64,000 nucleotides of DNA from Garcia nutans (taxonomy: Eukaryota > Streptophyta > Magnoliopsida > Malpighiales > Euphorbiaceae). Under the pieces are notes generated by a model. That model saw only the letters and a list, made by a program, of their open reading frames with translations, had not been told where the DNA came from and made no database searches. Made by a program: the position numbers and the translations under genes. Of the stretch, positions 8,401 to 20,792 are shown piece after piece (position 1 is the stretch's first letter; the number at the start of each line of letters is the position of its first letter). The stretch is taken from the NCBI GenBank assembly GCA_947685225.1, contig CANTUV010000014.1:6076001-6140000 (forward strand), written 5' to 3'.

Positions 8401-11070
8401 TATAAGGAATAGGGTTTCCAAATTCCTGTTTTATATGGTTTCTAACTTTCTCACCAAGGAAGAAGGGTAATCCTGCTAAGAATTTTTCTTTCCAGAAAGC
8501 CTGGTTGGAATCTTCTCTAAGCATTATCCTAGTTAAGAAAGTTGTTTTATAGAATTGAAAATCACTAAGTTTCTTGCATCTAAGGTTACTTAGTAATTCT
8601 GCATTTTTATCCTTTAAATGAGTAGGGTCACCTATAAAATGAAGTGATATAGTCAAGATTAGTGATGCCACTGCATCTTGAATAGTATCACCAGATTCAT
8701 CTAAAATAGGTATTCCATCCTCATACGTTTTTACAGCATTTAAAATTTCTAAATGTTGTTCATCAGTGAGATGGTTATCCCACCAACCTTTAAGTTGTCC
8801 TGTGAATCCAGCTATAAGGAGTTCAGCTATAGTTCTATCTGAAGTTCCTGTTTGGGTTCTATAGGCATTGGCAGCCATAGTCATTTGTTGAAGAAGACTC
8901 AGGATATTATATTCTGATAAGGTATCTATGTTCCATTCATAAACTGAGGAGGCATTATATTTATATTGTGTTAACACATTTGGTCTATCTGCTATACCTA
9001 AGTCTGGGGCAGACATTCTAGGTACTATAGATTGATTATGTGTTAAACGATTTATCTGTGGCTCTAAAGCTTTACTAAAGGATTCTATATCTTCAGATTC
9101 AGGTTGAGAATCCTCAACTGATTCTGATTCCTGTTCTTGGGTAACTATACTAATGGTTTTAGAATCTCTAGACTGGGGTGTTTCTGGTACTACCTGTTTT
9201 GACCCAGAAGAAGATTCAATTTTACTTAATTGTTCTTTAATTGCTTTAACAAAATCTGAATCTTTGGATTTTATTTCTTTTTGTCCTGTTTTAGAAACTT
9301 CGAAAGGTTTAAAAACATGTGATTTAAGTTTTTTATCTTTAACTTCTTTTTCAATTTTTACTATTTTACTTTCTTTAATAGTATCTTCTATTCTATTTAA
9401 CTGTTGTCCTATAGTTATTAAATGTGCATTACTGAAATTATTTTGTTCTAAGATTTTCCTATTAGGATCATCTTCAGAAATTATTTTAAATGGTGCTATA
9501 TTTATTTCTTTATCTCCATGTAAAAATACACTTGAAGTTTTAGGTGGATGTTCACTCTGTATGATTTTATCTTTTACTTTCCATTCTGTATTTTTATTCC
9601 TAACAGTTACTGGATTTATTGATTTTTCTAATTTAAGTTTTCCTCTATAAATTCTTTTAAACCAATCAAAGAATTTCATATTGACTTCATAATATTTTAT
9701 AAAGTCAACATATTCTTCTTTAACTGATTCAAGATCTTTTACCTTTTTTATTACATTTTCTAATTTATCTTTATTTTTAATTGCTGTCAATTCTTTATTT
9801 AATTTATCATAATTAAAAACAAATTCTTTATTAATTACATTTAATTCTCTATCTATGCTTTCTACATTTCCTGTCATGAAGGAAGCTGTAGGTGACATAG
9901 GTGGAGAAGGTGAATGTTCTATATTCTGAGGTTGATTATAATTAGGGTTTGGTTCCAAAGGGTTCATTGTTCCTGTTGGATTATAATATAAGTGTGGAAC
10001 TGTTGTACTATAATCTACACATTTTAATTTATTACTAGATTCAGGTATATCTGACGTAGAATACCTAGGCTTTACTACTGTTTGCAAAACAGGTTTAGGC
10101 TCATTTTCTTTATATGAAGCATATATAACAGAAGGTAATTGTGAGGCTCTTCCTAAGTCTACTGTTGAAATAGATGACGAAGAGTCTGAATATCTACTGC
10201 TTACACTATGTCTACTGAATTTTAATTTAACTTTACCGTCTTCATACTGTTCGATTTTACTAAGTTCTATATTGGGCTTAACTGTAGTTTTTGGCTCTGG
10301 GAGAGGAACAGCATCCTCTAAGACCCATTCATCAGGGAGACTAATATCTTTCCACTGAATAGTCCTAGGAATTACTGTATTAGCTTTACTTAGATCTGTT
10401 TGTAAAAATTTAGTTTCTCCTAGTTTTGGCTGCATTATATACTTTGTAGCAAAAGCAGACATCATAGCTTTATAATTTATTTTATACATTAATGCTACAG
10501 GAATAGATCCTTCAAGCATTTTATAATTATGTGTTTTAATTTCTAAAACTACACTTTTTAATATATTTGGATCATTTAATGAAATTGTAATATCTGGGAA
10601 GCAGTCAAATGAGATTGGACCGCTACTCAGACTGGTTTCTATAGTTCCTAAAGTGAGTCATTAAAATTTACAAACCTAGCATCTCTGACAACTGCCAGAA
10701 TACTAGTATTTAATCCTTCTCTAGTTAAAGGTTTTATACCTATTTGTACTAATCCTATATGTATATACTTGTATTTTTTAGCTTTATGATGTTTTATAGA
10801 TTCTGCAGAAAGTAAAGTTATCTTTTCAAAAGGTTTACTTAACTGTACATCTCTTTCTTCAGCTTTAATTATATAATCGTTTTTAAATATATTTAATTTT
10901 GGTATCTTATAAATCTGTTCTTTATCTATCTTTGGTATTACCCAATTATCAATTGCTTTATTAAAATCTTCTAGAATTACTTCATTTCTGTTAACTATCC
11001 TTTTAACTTCTGATGACTCAGAACTATCCGTTTTAGTTGTACTAGCAGATTTACACAGAAAAGGTTCCAT
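5414..11070 (-). pseudogene. EPRV-2 ORF1 polyprotein (MP-CP-PR-RT-RNase H), one frameshift
   Basis: The reading region is about 1885 codons from the ATG at 11070 (MEPFLCKSAS). Domains in order: a 30K-type movement protein (about residues 50-215), a charged linker, a coat protein (about 700-1040) with a very basic tail and CCHC knuckle (CYKCGRKGHTSRFC near 1014), an aspartic protease (DTGAD near 1254), a reverse transcriptase (YIDDV near 1604) and an RNase H (ETDAS near 1752). It would make the proteins needed for cell-to-cell movement, packaging and reverse transcription of the pregenome. The only break seen is a 1-nt deletion in an A run at about 10650-10653, inside the movement-protein domain. 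The rest is a single open frame of 1701 codons, so this is a young insertion. Confidence 0.9.
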
Positions 11071-11287
11071 TTTTAAATATTTGAAAAATAGATCTTTAAA
11101 GTTTATTAATGTTGGTTTTGGTAGCGACCACTGACTTACTGCCCTAAACGCCTGTCCGTCGGCTAACACGGGTCTTACTGCATATCCAATACCTAGACAA
11201 CACTAAGTCCACTTCTAGATCTATAAATCAAAGATTTAACTATGGAAACAGTTCTATATCTATCTACTACCACCCCTAAAAGAAGAT

Positions 11288-11300
11288 GGCTCTGATACCA
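11288..11300 (-). other. tRNA-Met primer-binding site of EPRV-2
   Basis: TGGTATCAGAGCC on the minus strand is complementary to the 3' end of plant initiator tRNA-Met, the standard primer of Caulimoviridae minus-strand DNA synthesis. It lies about 218 nt upstream of the ORF1 ATG. Confidence 0.85.
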
Positions 11301-11330
11301 ACAAAACAATTAATAACTTATATATCAAAG

Positions 11331-11401
11331 TTTATATACAAGTTTATATCTATCTACTTATGTAGATATATATATCAAAGTTTATATATTATCTAAATTT
11401 T
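11331..11401. other. Short AT-rich spacer between back-to-back EPRV-2 and EPRV-3
   Basis: About 70 bp separate the two viral 5' ends. It is almost entirely A/T, includes TA runs and contains the string TATATCAAAGTTTATATA twice (the first copy overlapping the EPRV-2 boundary). It does not match the viral consensus, so it is either a host target or repair filler DNA. Confidence 0.5.
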
Positions 11402-11413
11402 GACTCAATTTCC

Positions 11414-11426
11414 TAGTATCAGAGCC
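11414..11426 (+). other. tRNA-Met primer-binding site of EPRV-3 (one mismatch)
   Basis: TAGTATCAGAGCC differs at position 2 from the TGGTATCAGAGCC of EPRV-2. It follows a copy of the sequence CTCAATTTCC that also occurs near the 3' end of this element at about 20257, which marks the circular genome junction. Confidence 0.8.
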
Positions 11427-11643
11427 ATCTTCTTTTAGGGGTGGTAGTAGATAGATATAGAACTGTTTACATAGTTAAATTTTTTATTTTTAGATCTAGA
11501 AATGGACTTAGTGTTGTCTAGGTATTGGATATGCAGTAAGACCCGTGTCAGCCAATGGATAGGCATTTAGGGCAGTAAGTCAGTGGTCGCTACCAAAACC
11601 AACATTAATAAACTTTAAAAATCTATTTTTCAAAAATTTAAAA
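11427..11643 (+). other. Viral leader between primer-binding site and ORF1 (EPRV-3)
   Basis: This 217-nt leader is strongly conserved in all copies that have it (EPRV-2, -4, -6). It contains a run with TTTAGGGGTGGTAG next to the primer site and a GC-richer block at about 11530-11600. No long upstream ORF is seen. It probably carries packaging or translation signals; that is inference. Confidence 0.5.
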
Positions 11644-14600
11644 ATGGAACCATTTCTATGTAAATCTGCTAGTACAACTAAATCAGATAGTTCTGAGTCA
11701 TCAGAAGTTAAAAGGATAGTTAACAGAAATGAAGTAATTTTAGAAGACTTTAATAAAGCAATTGATAATTGGGTAATACCAAAGATAGATAAAGAACAGA
11801 TTTATAAAATACCAAAATTAAATATATTTAAAAATGATTATATAATTAAAGCTGAAGAAAGAGATGTACAGTTGAGTAAACCTTTTGAGAAAATAACTTT
11901 ACTTTCTGTAGAATCAATAAAGCATCATAAAAATAAAAAATACAAGTATATACACATAGGACTAGTACAGATAGGTATAAAACCTTTAACTAGAGAAGAA
12001 TTAAATACTAGTATTCTGGCTGTGGTCAGAGATGCTAGGTTTGTAAATTTTAATGACTCACTATTAGGAACTATAGAAACCAGTCTGAGTAGTGGTCCAA
12101 TTTCATTTGACTGCTTCCCAAATATAACAATTTCGTTAAATGATCCAAATATATTAAAAAGTGTAGTTTTAGAAATTAAAACACATAATTATAAAATGCT
12201 TGAAGGATCTATTCCTTTAGCATTAATGTATAAGATAAATTATAAAGCTATGGTATCTGCTTTTGCTACAAAATATATAATTCAACCTAAATTAGGAGAA
12301 ACTAAATTTTTACAGACAGATTTAAGTAAAGCTAACACAGTAATTCCTAAGACTATTCAGTGGAAAGATATTAGTCTCCCTGATGAATGGGTGTTAGAGG
12401 ATGCTGTTCCTCTTCCTGAACCAAAGACTATAGTTAAACCCAATATAGAACTCAGTAAAATTGAACAGTATGAAGACGGTAAAGTAAAATTAAAATTCAG
12501 TAGACATAGTGTAAGCAGTAGGTATTCAGACTCTTCCTCCTCTGTATCAACAGTAGATATAGGTAGAGCCTCACAGTTACCTTCTGTAATATATGCTTCA
12601 TATAAAGAAAATGAACCTAAACCTGTATTGCAAACAGTAGTTAAGCCTAGGTATTCTACATCAGATATACCTGAATCTAGTAATAAATTAAAAGGTATAG
12701 ATTATAGTACAACAGTTCCACACTTATATTATAATCCAACAGGAACAATGAACCATTTGGAACCAAACCCTAATTATAATCAACCTCAGAATATAGAACA
12801 TTCACCTTCTCCACCTATGTCACCTACAGCTTCCTTTATGACAGGAAATGTAGAAAGCATAGATAGAGAACTAAATGTAATTAATAAAGAATTTGTTTTT
12901 AATTATGATAAATTAAATAAAGAATTAACATCAATTAAAAATAAAGATAAATTAGAAAATGTAATAAAAAAGGTAAAAGATTTTGAATCAGTTAAAGAAG
13001 AATATATTGACTTTATAAGAAATTATGAAGTTAATATGAAATTCTTTGATTGGTTTAAAAGAATTTATAGAGGAAAACTTAAAGCAGAAAAATTAATAAA
13101 TCCAGTAACTATTAGGAATAAAAATACAGAATGGAAAGTAAAAGATAAAATCATACAGAGTGAACATCCACCTAAAACATCAAGTGTATTTTTACATGGA
13201 GATAAAGAAATAAATATAGCACCATTTAAAATAGTTTCAGAAGATGACCCTAATAGGAAAATTTTAGAGCAAAATAATTTTAGTAATGCACACCTATTGA
13301 GTATAGGTCAACAATTAAACAGAATAGAAGATACTATTAAAGAAAGTAAAATAGTAAAAATTAAAAAAGAAGTAAAAAATAAAAAACTTAAATCTCATGT
13401 TTTTAAACCTTTTGAAGTTTCTAAAACAGGACAAAACGAAGTAAAATCTAAAGATTCTGATTTTGTTAAAGCAATTAAAGAACAATTAAGTAAAATTGAC
13501 TCTTCTTCTGGGTCAAAACAGGTAGTCCAAGAAACACCTCAATCTAAAGCCTCTAAAACCATTAGTATAGTCACCCAAGAACTAGAATCAGAATCAGTTG
13601 AGGAATCTCAACCTGAGTCTGAAGATATTGAAACCTTTAGTAAAGCACTAGAGCCACAGATAAATCGTATAACATATAACCAATCTATAGTACCTAGAAT
13701 GTCTGCCCCAGACTTAGGTATATCAGATAGACCAAATGTCCTATCACAATATAAGTATAATGCCTCTTCAGTATATGAATGGAACATTGATAGCCTATCA
13801 GAATATAATATTCTGAGTCTTCTTCAACAGATGACAATGGCTGCCAATGCTTATAGAACTCAAACAGGAACTTCAGATAAAACTATAGCTGAACTTCTTA
13901 TAGCTGGCTTTACAGGTCAACTTAAAGGTTGGTGGGATAATCATCTCACTGATGAACAACATTTAGAAATTTTAAATGCTGTAAAAACTTATGAAAATGG
14001 AATACCTATATTAGATGAGTTTGGTAATACTATTCAAGATGCAGTGGCAGCACTAATCTTGACTATATCATTCCATTTTATAGGTGATCCTACTCATTTA
14101 AATGATAAAAATGCAGAATTACTAAGTAATCTTAGATGCAAGAAACTTATTGATTTTCAATTTTATAAAACAACTTTCCTAACTAGGATAATGCTTAGAG
14201 AAGATTCTAACCAGGCCTTCTGGAAAGAAAAATTCTTAGCAGGATTACCTTTCTTCTTAGGAGAAAAGGTTAGGAACCATATAAAACAGGAATTTGGAAA
14301 CTCTATTCCTTATGACTTATTGACCTATGGACAACTGTTTAGTATAGTTCAAAAGGAAGGATTAAAGTTTTGTCAAGGCATAAAACTTCAAAAATCATTA
14401 AAATACGAAATGAGAAAGACTAAACAAGAATTAGGTTCTTTCTGTAAACAATTTGATTATAGTATAACACAGAAACATAAAGATTGTAATGGACAGTGTT
14501 CTACTACAAGAAAGTATAAAAAACCTTATAAGAAATATCACAAAAAGAGTTATAAGAAAAAATTAGATAAAGATGATTATTATAAAAAACAGAAACCTTA

Positions 14601-17302
14601 TAAACCTTACAAATATAGAAAACCTAGTAGAAAACCATATAAACAAAAAGATAAAAAATTTACATCATATAAAGATTTAACATGTTATAAATGTGGAAGA
14701 AAAGGCCACACATCAAGATTTTGTAAATTTGATAAAAAAATTACAAGAATTAAATCTAGAAGAATCTGTATTAAACAAAATTTATGAATTATACTTAGAT
14801 TATTCAGATTCTGAAGAATATTCAGATTCTGAGGAAATAAATCAGATAGACGATATAGGATCAGAATCAAGTTCTGAATATAGTAGTAAATCATTAAATG
14901 TATTAACTAAAGAACAAGAATCTATACTAGAAGCAATAAAATATATCAGTGATCCTAAAATTCAAGAGAAAATGTTAAATAAGATATTAGAAAATGATAA
15001 ACCTAAAAACTCTATGTTACCTAGTACTAGTAAACAAACATATGATTTAACCACAATATTAAACAAGAATAAAACAGTAAAAAATAAACCAACCATAAAT
15101 GATTTACAAAAAGAAATTAAAGAAATTAAATTAGAATTAAAAGAATTAAAAAATAAACAAGAACAAGATTCACAAATAATAAAATCTTTAATGAACTCAA
15201 CTTCTTCTTCTGATGAAGAAGCTGATGAAGATATTGAACAAATAAATGGTAAAGAAACTGATAATGAAATTAGTTTAATTAGTAAAGATAAAATCCCTGA
15301 TAATTTAATTTTTATGTTACATGAAATAACATCCAGAAAATATTTAATAAAAATAAAATTAAAATTTTCAGATAATTATAATATAGAAACTATAGCATTG
15401 TTTGATACAGGAGTTGATTTAAACTGCATTAAACCTAGTTTAGTACCAAAAAGATTTTGGCAACAAACTAATGAAAGTTTATCAGCAGCAAATAAATCTA
15501 AACTAAATATACTTGGTAAAGCAGAAGCATCAATTATAGATAAAAATTTAGAAATAAAGAATATATTTATCTTAACTAATATTCATCATATGGTAATCTT
15601 AGGAACACCATTTATGAATTTAATAACACCTTATTCAGTAAATGATGATAGTATAAGTTTTAAAGTTAGAAAACAAAAAATAATTTTTCCATTTTTAGAG
15701 AAACCTAAAAAGAGGAATTTAAATCTTTTAAAGGCTCATTCAATAAATGAATTACAAATAAATGCACTTATAAAAGCAAAATCTGAACAACTTTGTAATT
15801 TAAAAAATAATTATCATTTACAAAGAATAAATGAACAGTTAGACAATAAATTTACACAAGATAAAATTAATAGATTAAAATCTCAAATAGAAAAAGACTT
15901 GTGTGCTGATATTCCAAATGCATTCTGGAATAGAAAGCAACATATGGTTGATTTACCCTATGAAATAGGCTTTGATGAAAAGTCTATTACAACTAAAGCC
16001 AGACCCATTCAAATGGCGCCCGATTTAATTGAATTTTGTAAAAAAGAAATAAATGATTTAGAAAATAAAGGATTAATAACTAAATCTAGAAGCTCTTGGT
16101 CTTGTGCTGCATTCTATGTAAACAAGGCCTCTGAAATAGAAAGAGGAGCACCTAGATTAGTAATAAATTATAAACATTTAAATAAAGCTTTAAAATGGAT
16201 AAGGTACCCTATTCCAAATAAAAAAGATTTATTAGGAAGATTATATAAAGCAAATATTTTTAGTAAATTTGATATGAAATCTGGTTTTTGGCAAATTCAG
16301 ATTAGCCCTAAAGATAGGTATAAGACTGCATTCACTGTTCCATTTGGACAGTATGAATGGAATGTTATGCCTTTTGGTTTAAAGAATGCACCCTCTGAAT
16401 TTCAGAGAGTGATGAATGATATTTTTAACCCTTACACTAAATTTTGTATTGTTTATATTGATGATGTTTTAATATATTCAACAACTATAGAAGAACATTT
16501 TAAACATTTAAAAACATTTTTTATGGTAATAAAACATAATGGTTTAGTATTAAGTAAAATGAAGATGTCTCTGTTTCAAACTAAGATTAGATTCTTAGGA
16601 CATTATATAGAACAGGGAATCATAGAACCTATAGAAAGAAACTTAGCCTTTAGGGATAAGTTTCCTGATCAGATTATTAATAAAGCTCAGTTACAAAGAT
16701 TTTTAGGTTGTCTAAATTATGTTATAGAATTCTTTCCTAACCTAAATAGAACTATTAAACCTTTGCATGATAGATTAAAGAAAAACACAGGTCCATGGAC
16801 TGAGGTCCATTCTGGCATAGTTAGACAGGTGAAAGACCTAGTTAAAACTATTCCTTGCCTACATATAGCTGATCCCTTAGCCTCCAAAATAATAGAGACT
16901 GATGCATCAGATATAGGCTTTGGTGGGATTCTAAAACAGGTTAAAGAGGGTAGAGAAGCCATAGTCCAATTCTATTCAGGGCATTGGAGTCCAACCCAAT
17001 TAAATTATTCTACTATAAAGAAAGAAATTTTGAGTATTGTATTATGTATTTCAAAATTTCAATCTGATTTATTGAATCAAAAGTTTTTATTACGAATTGA
17101 TTGTAAAAGTGCTAAAGATGTTCTGCAAAAGGATGTTAAAAACCTTGCCTCAAAACAAATTTTTGCTAGATGGCAAGTTATTTTAAGTATTTTTTATTTT
17201 GATATTGAATTTATTAAAGGAGAAAACAATAGTTTACCTGATTTCCTTACTCGTGAATTCCTTCTCAGGAATCATGGGGAGAAAAAAGAAAACAGCCAAT
17301 AA
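11644..17302 (+). pseudogene. EPRV-3 ORF1 polyprotein (MP-CP-PR-RT-RNase H), one frameshift
   Basis: It starts at the ATG at 11644. Movement, coat, protease, RT and RNase H domains are in the same order as in EPRV-2. A 1-nt insertion in an A run (14734-14740, seven A instead of six) ends the first frame at 14787, just after the CCHC knuckle at 14683-14724. The rest continues in the next frame to 17302. The protease motif reads DTGVD (15404) where the other copies have DTGAD, a change at a normally conserved position beside the catalytic Asp. RT has YIDDV at about 16454 and RNase H has ETDAS at about 16895. Apart from this frameshift the coding sequence is open, so the copy is young. Confidence 0.9.
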
Positions 17303-19012
17303 AGAAAAGGAAACCCTTAAAGATGACTCTCCTAAAGCTCTATCTGATCATTCAGATAATATTGTAAACCCTAAACCTATAAAGTCTTGGGCTGATGCTG
17401 TCCAAGCAGAAGATGATAAAGCTAAATTGGATCTTTGGGTCTCTCAGTTGGGCCAATCTCCTGAGGTCCTTAAAGCTCTTGCAAATATGGGCTTCCCACC
17501 TCCTAAAGCCTCAGGTATGAATTCTTTAATCCCTTTTAAAACAGAGTTAGGTCAATCTTCAAAAACCCTAACTCAAAATGTTTCTAAAAATGAGTTGAAT
17601 GTTTCAAACTCTTCAACTCAAATTGTTTCTTCAAATTTTCCTTTAAAGTCAAAAACCTTTTGGCACAATAAAAATTTTTGGTCTACAGAATTAATTACTG
17701 ATTTTGGTACTGCTCAGCAGAACCCATGGTATATAATTGATTCTGTTTACCCTAAAGGATGGTTTTTTAAACCAAAAGAATTTTCAAAACCTCAAGAATA
17801 TTATCTACATATTCTTGTGGATTCAGGTTCTTTGTTTTTAAAGCACAATTATAGTCAGCAAGATAAGGCTGTCATAGCCTATTCTTCTTTCAAAATAAAG
17901 AAAATTCTCCATCCTTCTGAATGGGGAAGACCTTTGCACATTCCTGTGCAGTTTAAAATCCTTCCTTCTTTATCATGCTGTTCTTCATATAACTATTGGG
18001 ACTATATAGAAGCCTGGACCAAAGCCCTGTTTTTCCAAAACCCTGGTAAAACTCATTCCTGGCTAATCTATTGTGAGACCAATATAAAGATAAACAACCT
18101 CCCATCCTGGTTTGTTGACTGGTGGTATTTCTGTGGTAATGAAGACCGTTGTCTCCCACAAGAGGTACAGTTAGCTTACCAGCATTATAAAGCTCACTTA
18201 AACCCTAATCCTTATGAGAAGAATTTTCCTCCTCTTCTTCTCTTTTGTTTGACTTTCAATATACCTTGGGTATATCAATGGTACTTTGAATCATCCATTA
18301 TTCCAGGTACCAATATCCCTGTTATATTAAGGAAGTCTAAAGTTAAGTGGTGGACTGCCTTCCGCAATTCTATCACTGAGGAGACTGTTAAATCATGGCT
18401 CCTAAAGAGAAACCATGGTGGTCTTGACCCAAGGCTACAAGCCTCTTTTGGAGCTCAAAGAGCCCAGAATATTGCCCTTCTTGCAGCTGCCAAGACTGCA
18501 GAAGAATATAAAGCCTTAATGGAACAGATGGTTGGGTCTCTTCCCTCAACATCTGAGCCCATTAAGCCTAGTAGAACCTGCTCTGCTGGATCTTCAACTA
18601 AAGTCCATTCTAAAGTCTCTAAAGCCTCATCCAGAAGAAGAAAATCTCTTTCCTCTTCTTCGGATTCCTCTACATCATCCATGACATCATCTTCCACCGA
18701 GACATCTGACTCGGATTACTGTCCCAGTAATGAGGATGATTGCTATGGTATATTGTCCCCCATCAGAGTGAAAAGTAAAGGTAAAATGAAAAAGAATAAA
18801 GAAAAAGAAAAAGAGAAAAAAGAAAAAAGAAAAGATAAAGAAAAAAGAAAAGAAAAGAAAAAGAAAAAGAAAAAGAAAAAGAAAAATAAAAAGAAAAAGA
18901 AAAGAAAAATAAAAAGAAAAAGAAAAAAGAAAAAGAAAAGAAAAATAAAGAAAAAGAAAAGAAAAGTAAAAAGAAAATTGAGTCAGAATCTGACTCAGAT
19001 TCGTCTGATTAA
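17274..19012 (+). pseudogene. EPRV-3 ORF2 protein, frameshifted in the Lys-rich tail
   Basis: The ATG at 17274 overlaps the ORF1 stop by 29 nt in the +1 frame. The N-terminus (MGRKKKTANKEKETLK) and aromatic-rich domain match EPRV-4 and EPRV-5 better than EPRV-2. An indel in the A/G-only tract at about 18786-18990 moves the frame, so the usual acidic end and stop (19010-19012) are bypassed and translation would run to 19214. All lesions lie in the slippage-prone tract, so the domain itself is intact. Function unknown. Confidence 0.7.
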
Positions 19013-19082
19013 AGGCAGGAGAAACCTTATTTCTCCACTCAGATTGATAAAGTCAATAAAGACGGTGCCCACTGACAAAATA

Positions 19083-19263
19083 CTGTTCATCAACAGTATT
19101 CACCAGAGGAAAACCAACAGTAAAGTCAGAAGAACTGTTCATCCACAGTTCCCCACAGTAAAGTCAACAGTACCCCAGACAAGGTACTATTCATCCACAG
19201 TTCCGGACGCGTGAAGGTACAGTAAAAGCAAATAGTAACGACAGGTTACTATTCCTCTATAGT
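19083..19263 (+). promoter_or_regulatory. Repeated hairpin motifs in the intergenic region (EPRV-3)
   Basis: Four copies of ACTGTTCATCCACAGT or close variants occur at spacings of about 50-60 bp, with ACAGTAAA boxes between them, as in EPRV-1. The first copy reads TTCATCAACAGT and the last is partly decayed (TTCCTCTATAGT). Confidence 0.5.
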
Positions 19264-19609
19264 GCCAAAGCATGTGACAAGAATAGTGGAATTTTAAAGC
19301 CTCTGTTTATATAATGAAGCTCATTCTGAAAGTAAAGAGGATCCGAAACACTTCTCTCTCAACACAGAAGACATTCAAGAACCTCTCAGCCTAGTTTTAG
19401 CTTCTTCCTTCCCTCTCTTCTTTCATTTACTATTTCTCCAGTTCTGTACTCCACACCTATTGATCTCCTTATATAAGGTAGTCTTAGTTTATAATTTATA
19501 ATTTATATTTTGTATTCTTATTCTGTATTGTATTTTGTTTTCATTTATTTAAATAAATTTAAATTTTTATATATCTCATCTCTCATTTCATTATAAGTAT
19601 GCTCTGTTC

Positions 19610-19657
19610 TAGTTCTTGCAAGCAAAAAACGAGCAAGTTGAGCTTGATCTGGAACTA
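19610..19657 (+). promoter_or_regulatory. Conserved stem-loop-like element (EPRV-3)
   Basis: TAGTTC (19610-19615) and GAACTA (19652-19657) flank a block nearly identical to the one in EPRV-1 and EPRV-2, although the sequence on both sides differs. This supports selection on the element while the virus replicated. Confidence 0.4.
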
Positions 19658-19909
19658 AAACATCAGAAATTATATTTGCACTACTTACAGACTGAAAATG
19701 ACCTCTATATTCTATCTTTTTCTGTCTTTCTCCTCTCTATATTCTACGCTGTATATTTATACGGGATCCGTATAATTATACCACACATAGTATAGTTAGG
19801 TATACTAAAACAAATAGACTTAAGAGTGTGTTTTGATAAAACTTAAATAAAATATTTTAGACCTAAGATACAAATTTAATTAAAGATTTAATTGTAATCT
19901 TTAAAGTGG

Positions 19910-19916
19910 TATATAA
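19910..19916 (+). promoter_or_regulatory. TATA box of the pregenomic RNA promoter (EPRV-3)
   Basis: TATATAA lies in the conserved context GGTATATAAGG, followed after about 40 bp by the small TCAGAC/GTCTGA hairpin. It is intact here and in EPRV-1 and -2, but altered to TATATGA in EPRV-4, -5 and -6. Confidence 0.65.
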
Positions 19917-20283
19917 GGCTGGAAACCTAAATATAAATTGGAGCAACGTCAGACTTGCACTTGTCTGAAGTCCTCCTTTGCACCAGGTATGAAATAACGC
20001 CGCCGTACCATTTAAAAGAGATTATAATTATTCTTTATATTCTTTATATTTTTAATATATGCTTTTAAATTATTTCTGTAATTTATTTTAATATATTCTT
20101 TTACATTCTGTTTCTTTATTCGTTTTTACTATTTTTTACTTATTGTTTTAATTAATCTGTTTATATCTATGTTTTTATATCTATGTTGTTTATGCTTAAT
20201 TATTTATTATTTTTATTAATTCTTTTAAAGTTATTTTATCTCCTGTAAACGGTCCTCTCAATTTCCTATAAACGGTCCTCTTA

Positions 20284-20425
20284 ATATATATATATATTAA
20301 ATGTTATATGGATGGTTGAGACTGTCACTCGTTTATTTCAAATATTGCATCCCATTAACGGACAATTATTTCACAAACCAAAGTGCCATAGAGGAGGCGC
20401 ACCCATATATATATATATATAATAC
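20284..20425. repeat. TA repeats and short host segment at the EPRV-3 right border
   Basis: A TA run directly abuts the viral end at about 20284-20297, and another lies at about 20405-20422. Between them is about 105 bp of non-viral DNA without a recognisable gene. TA repeats at borders are a known feature of florendovirus insertions. Confidence 0.6.
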
Positions 20426-20792
20426 TATTTTAAAATAAATAAATTTTGATCCTCTTAAGTTTTAAAAATTATCAATTTGACCTAATAATTTTAAGTTTTT
20501 AGTTATATATAAAATTATGATTATAAAAGGTTCAATAATATTAAATATTTAATCATGTAATTTTAAGAAAAAACTCAAAAATGTTAATTATTGAAATTTC
20601 TTCAAAAATATCCAAAAAATAAAATAATTTTCAAAATATTAACTTTTATTTTTCTTTCAAAAATAATTATTTTAACTTTTAATTTTAAATATATCCTATT
20701 TTCATATATTTATCGAATAGATTTTTAATATATTAAAAGTATATGTAACTTTTAAAAGTATACATTTAAAATATATCTGATATATTTTAGTA
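20426..20792. other. AT-rich intergenic DNA, nothing recognised
   Basis: The sequence is very AT-rich with short oligo-A and oligo-T runs. I see no open frame above chance and no clear repeat. Confidence 0.5.

Larger units (their letters stand above)
2397..11330 (-). mobile_element. EPRV-2: nearly complete endogenous pararetrovirus
   Basis: This is a full viral genome read leftwards: primer-binding site (11288-11300), leader, ORF1 start at 11070, ORF1 stop at 5414, ORF2 5442-3691, then intergenic region with TATA box (2792-2798) and terminus at 2397. It is the least damaged copy in the window, with one visible frameshift in ORF1 and an intact ORF2. Its right end includes 30 nt upstream of the primer-binding site that match the EPRV-1 spacer, which shows how the circular genome closed. 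There are no LTRs and no integrase domain, as in plant pararetroviruses that integrate by host repair. Confidence 0.9.
11402..20283 (+). mobile_element. EPRV-3: nearly complete endogenous pararetrovirus
   Basis: This full genome begins 12 nt before the primer-binding site and ends at 20283, next to a TA repeat. ORF1 has one frameshift and ORF2 one shift in its Lys-rich tail. ORF1 is very close to EPRV-2, but ORF2 and the intergenic region are closer to EPRV-4 and EPRV-5, so the copies are mosaic. Its last part contains an 18-bp duplication (20240-20257 and 20263-20280), and it lacks the leader inverted repeat found in all other copies. Confidence 0.9.

Noticed and set aside
2397..20283. Ty3/gypsy retrotransposon instead of pararetrovirus
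   Set aside because: The RT type is related, but there are no LTRs or integrase, and a movement-protein domain and second ORF are present.
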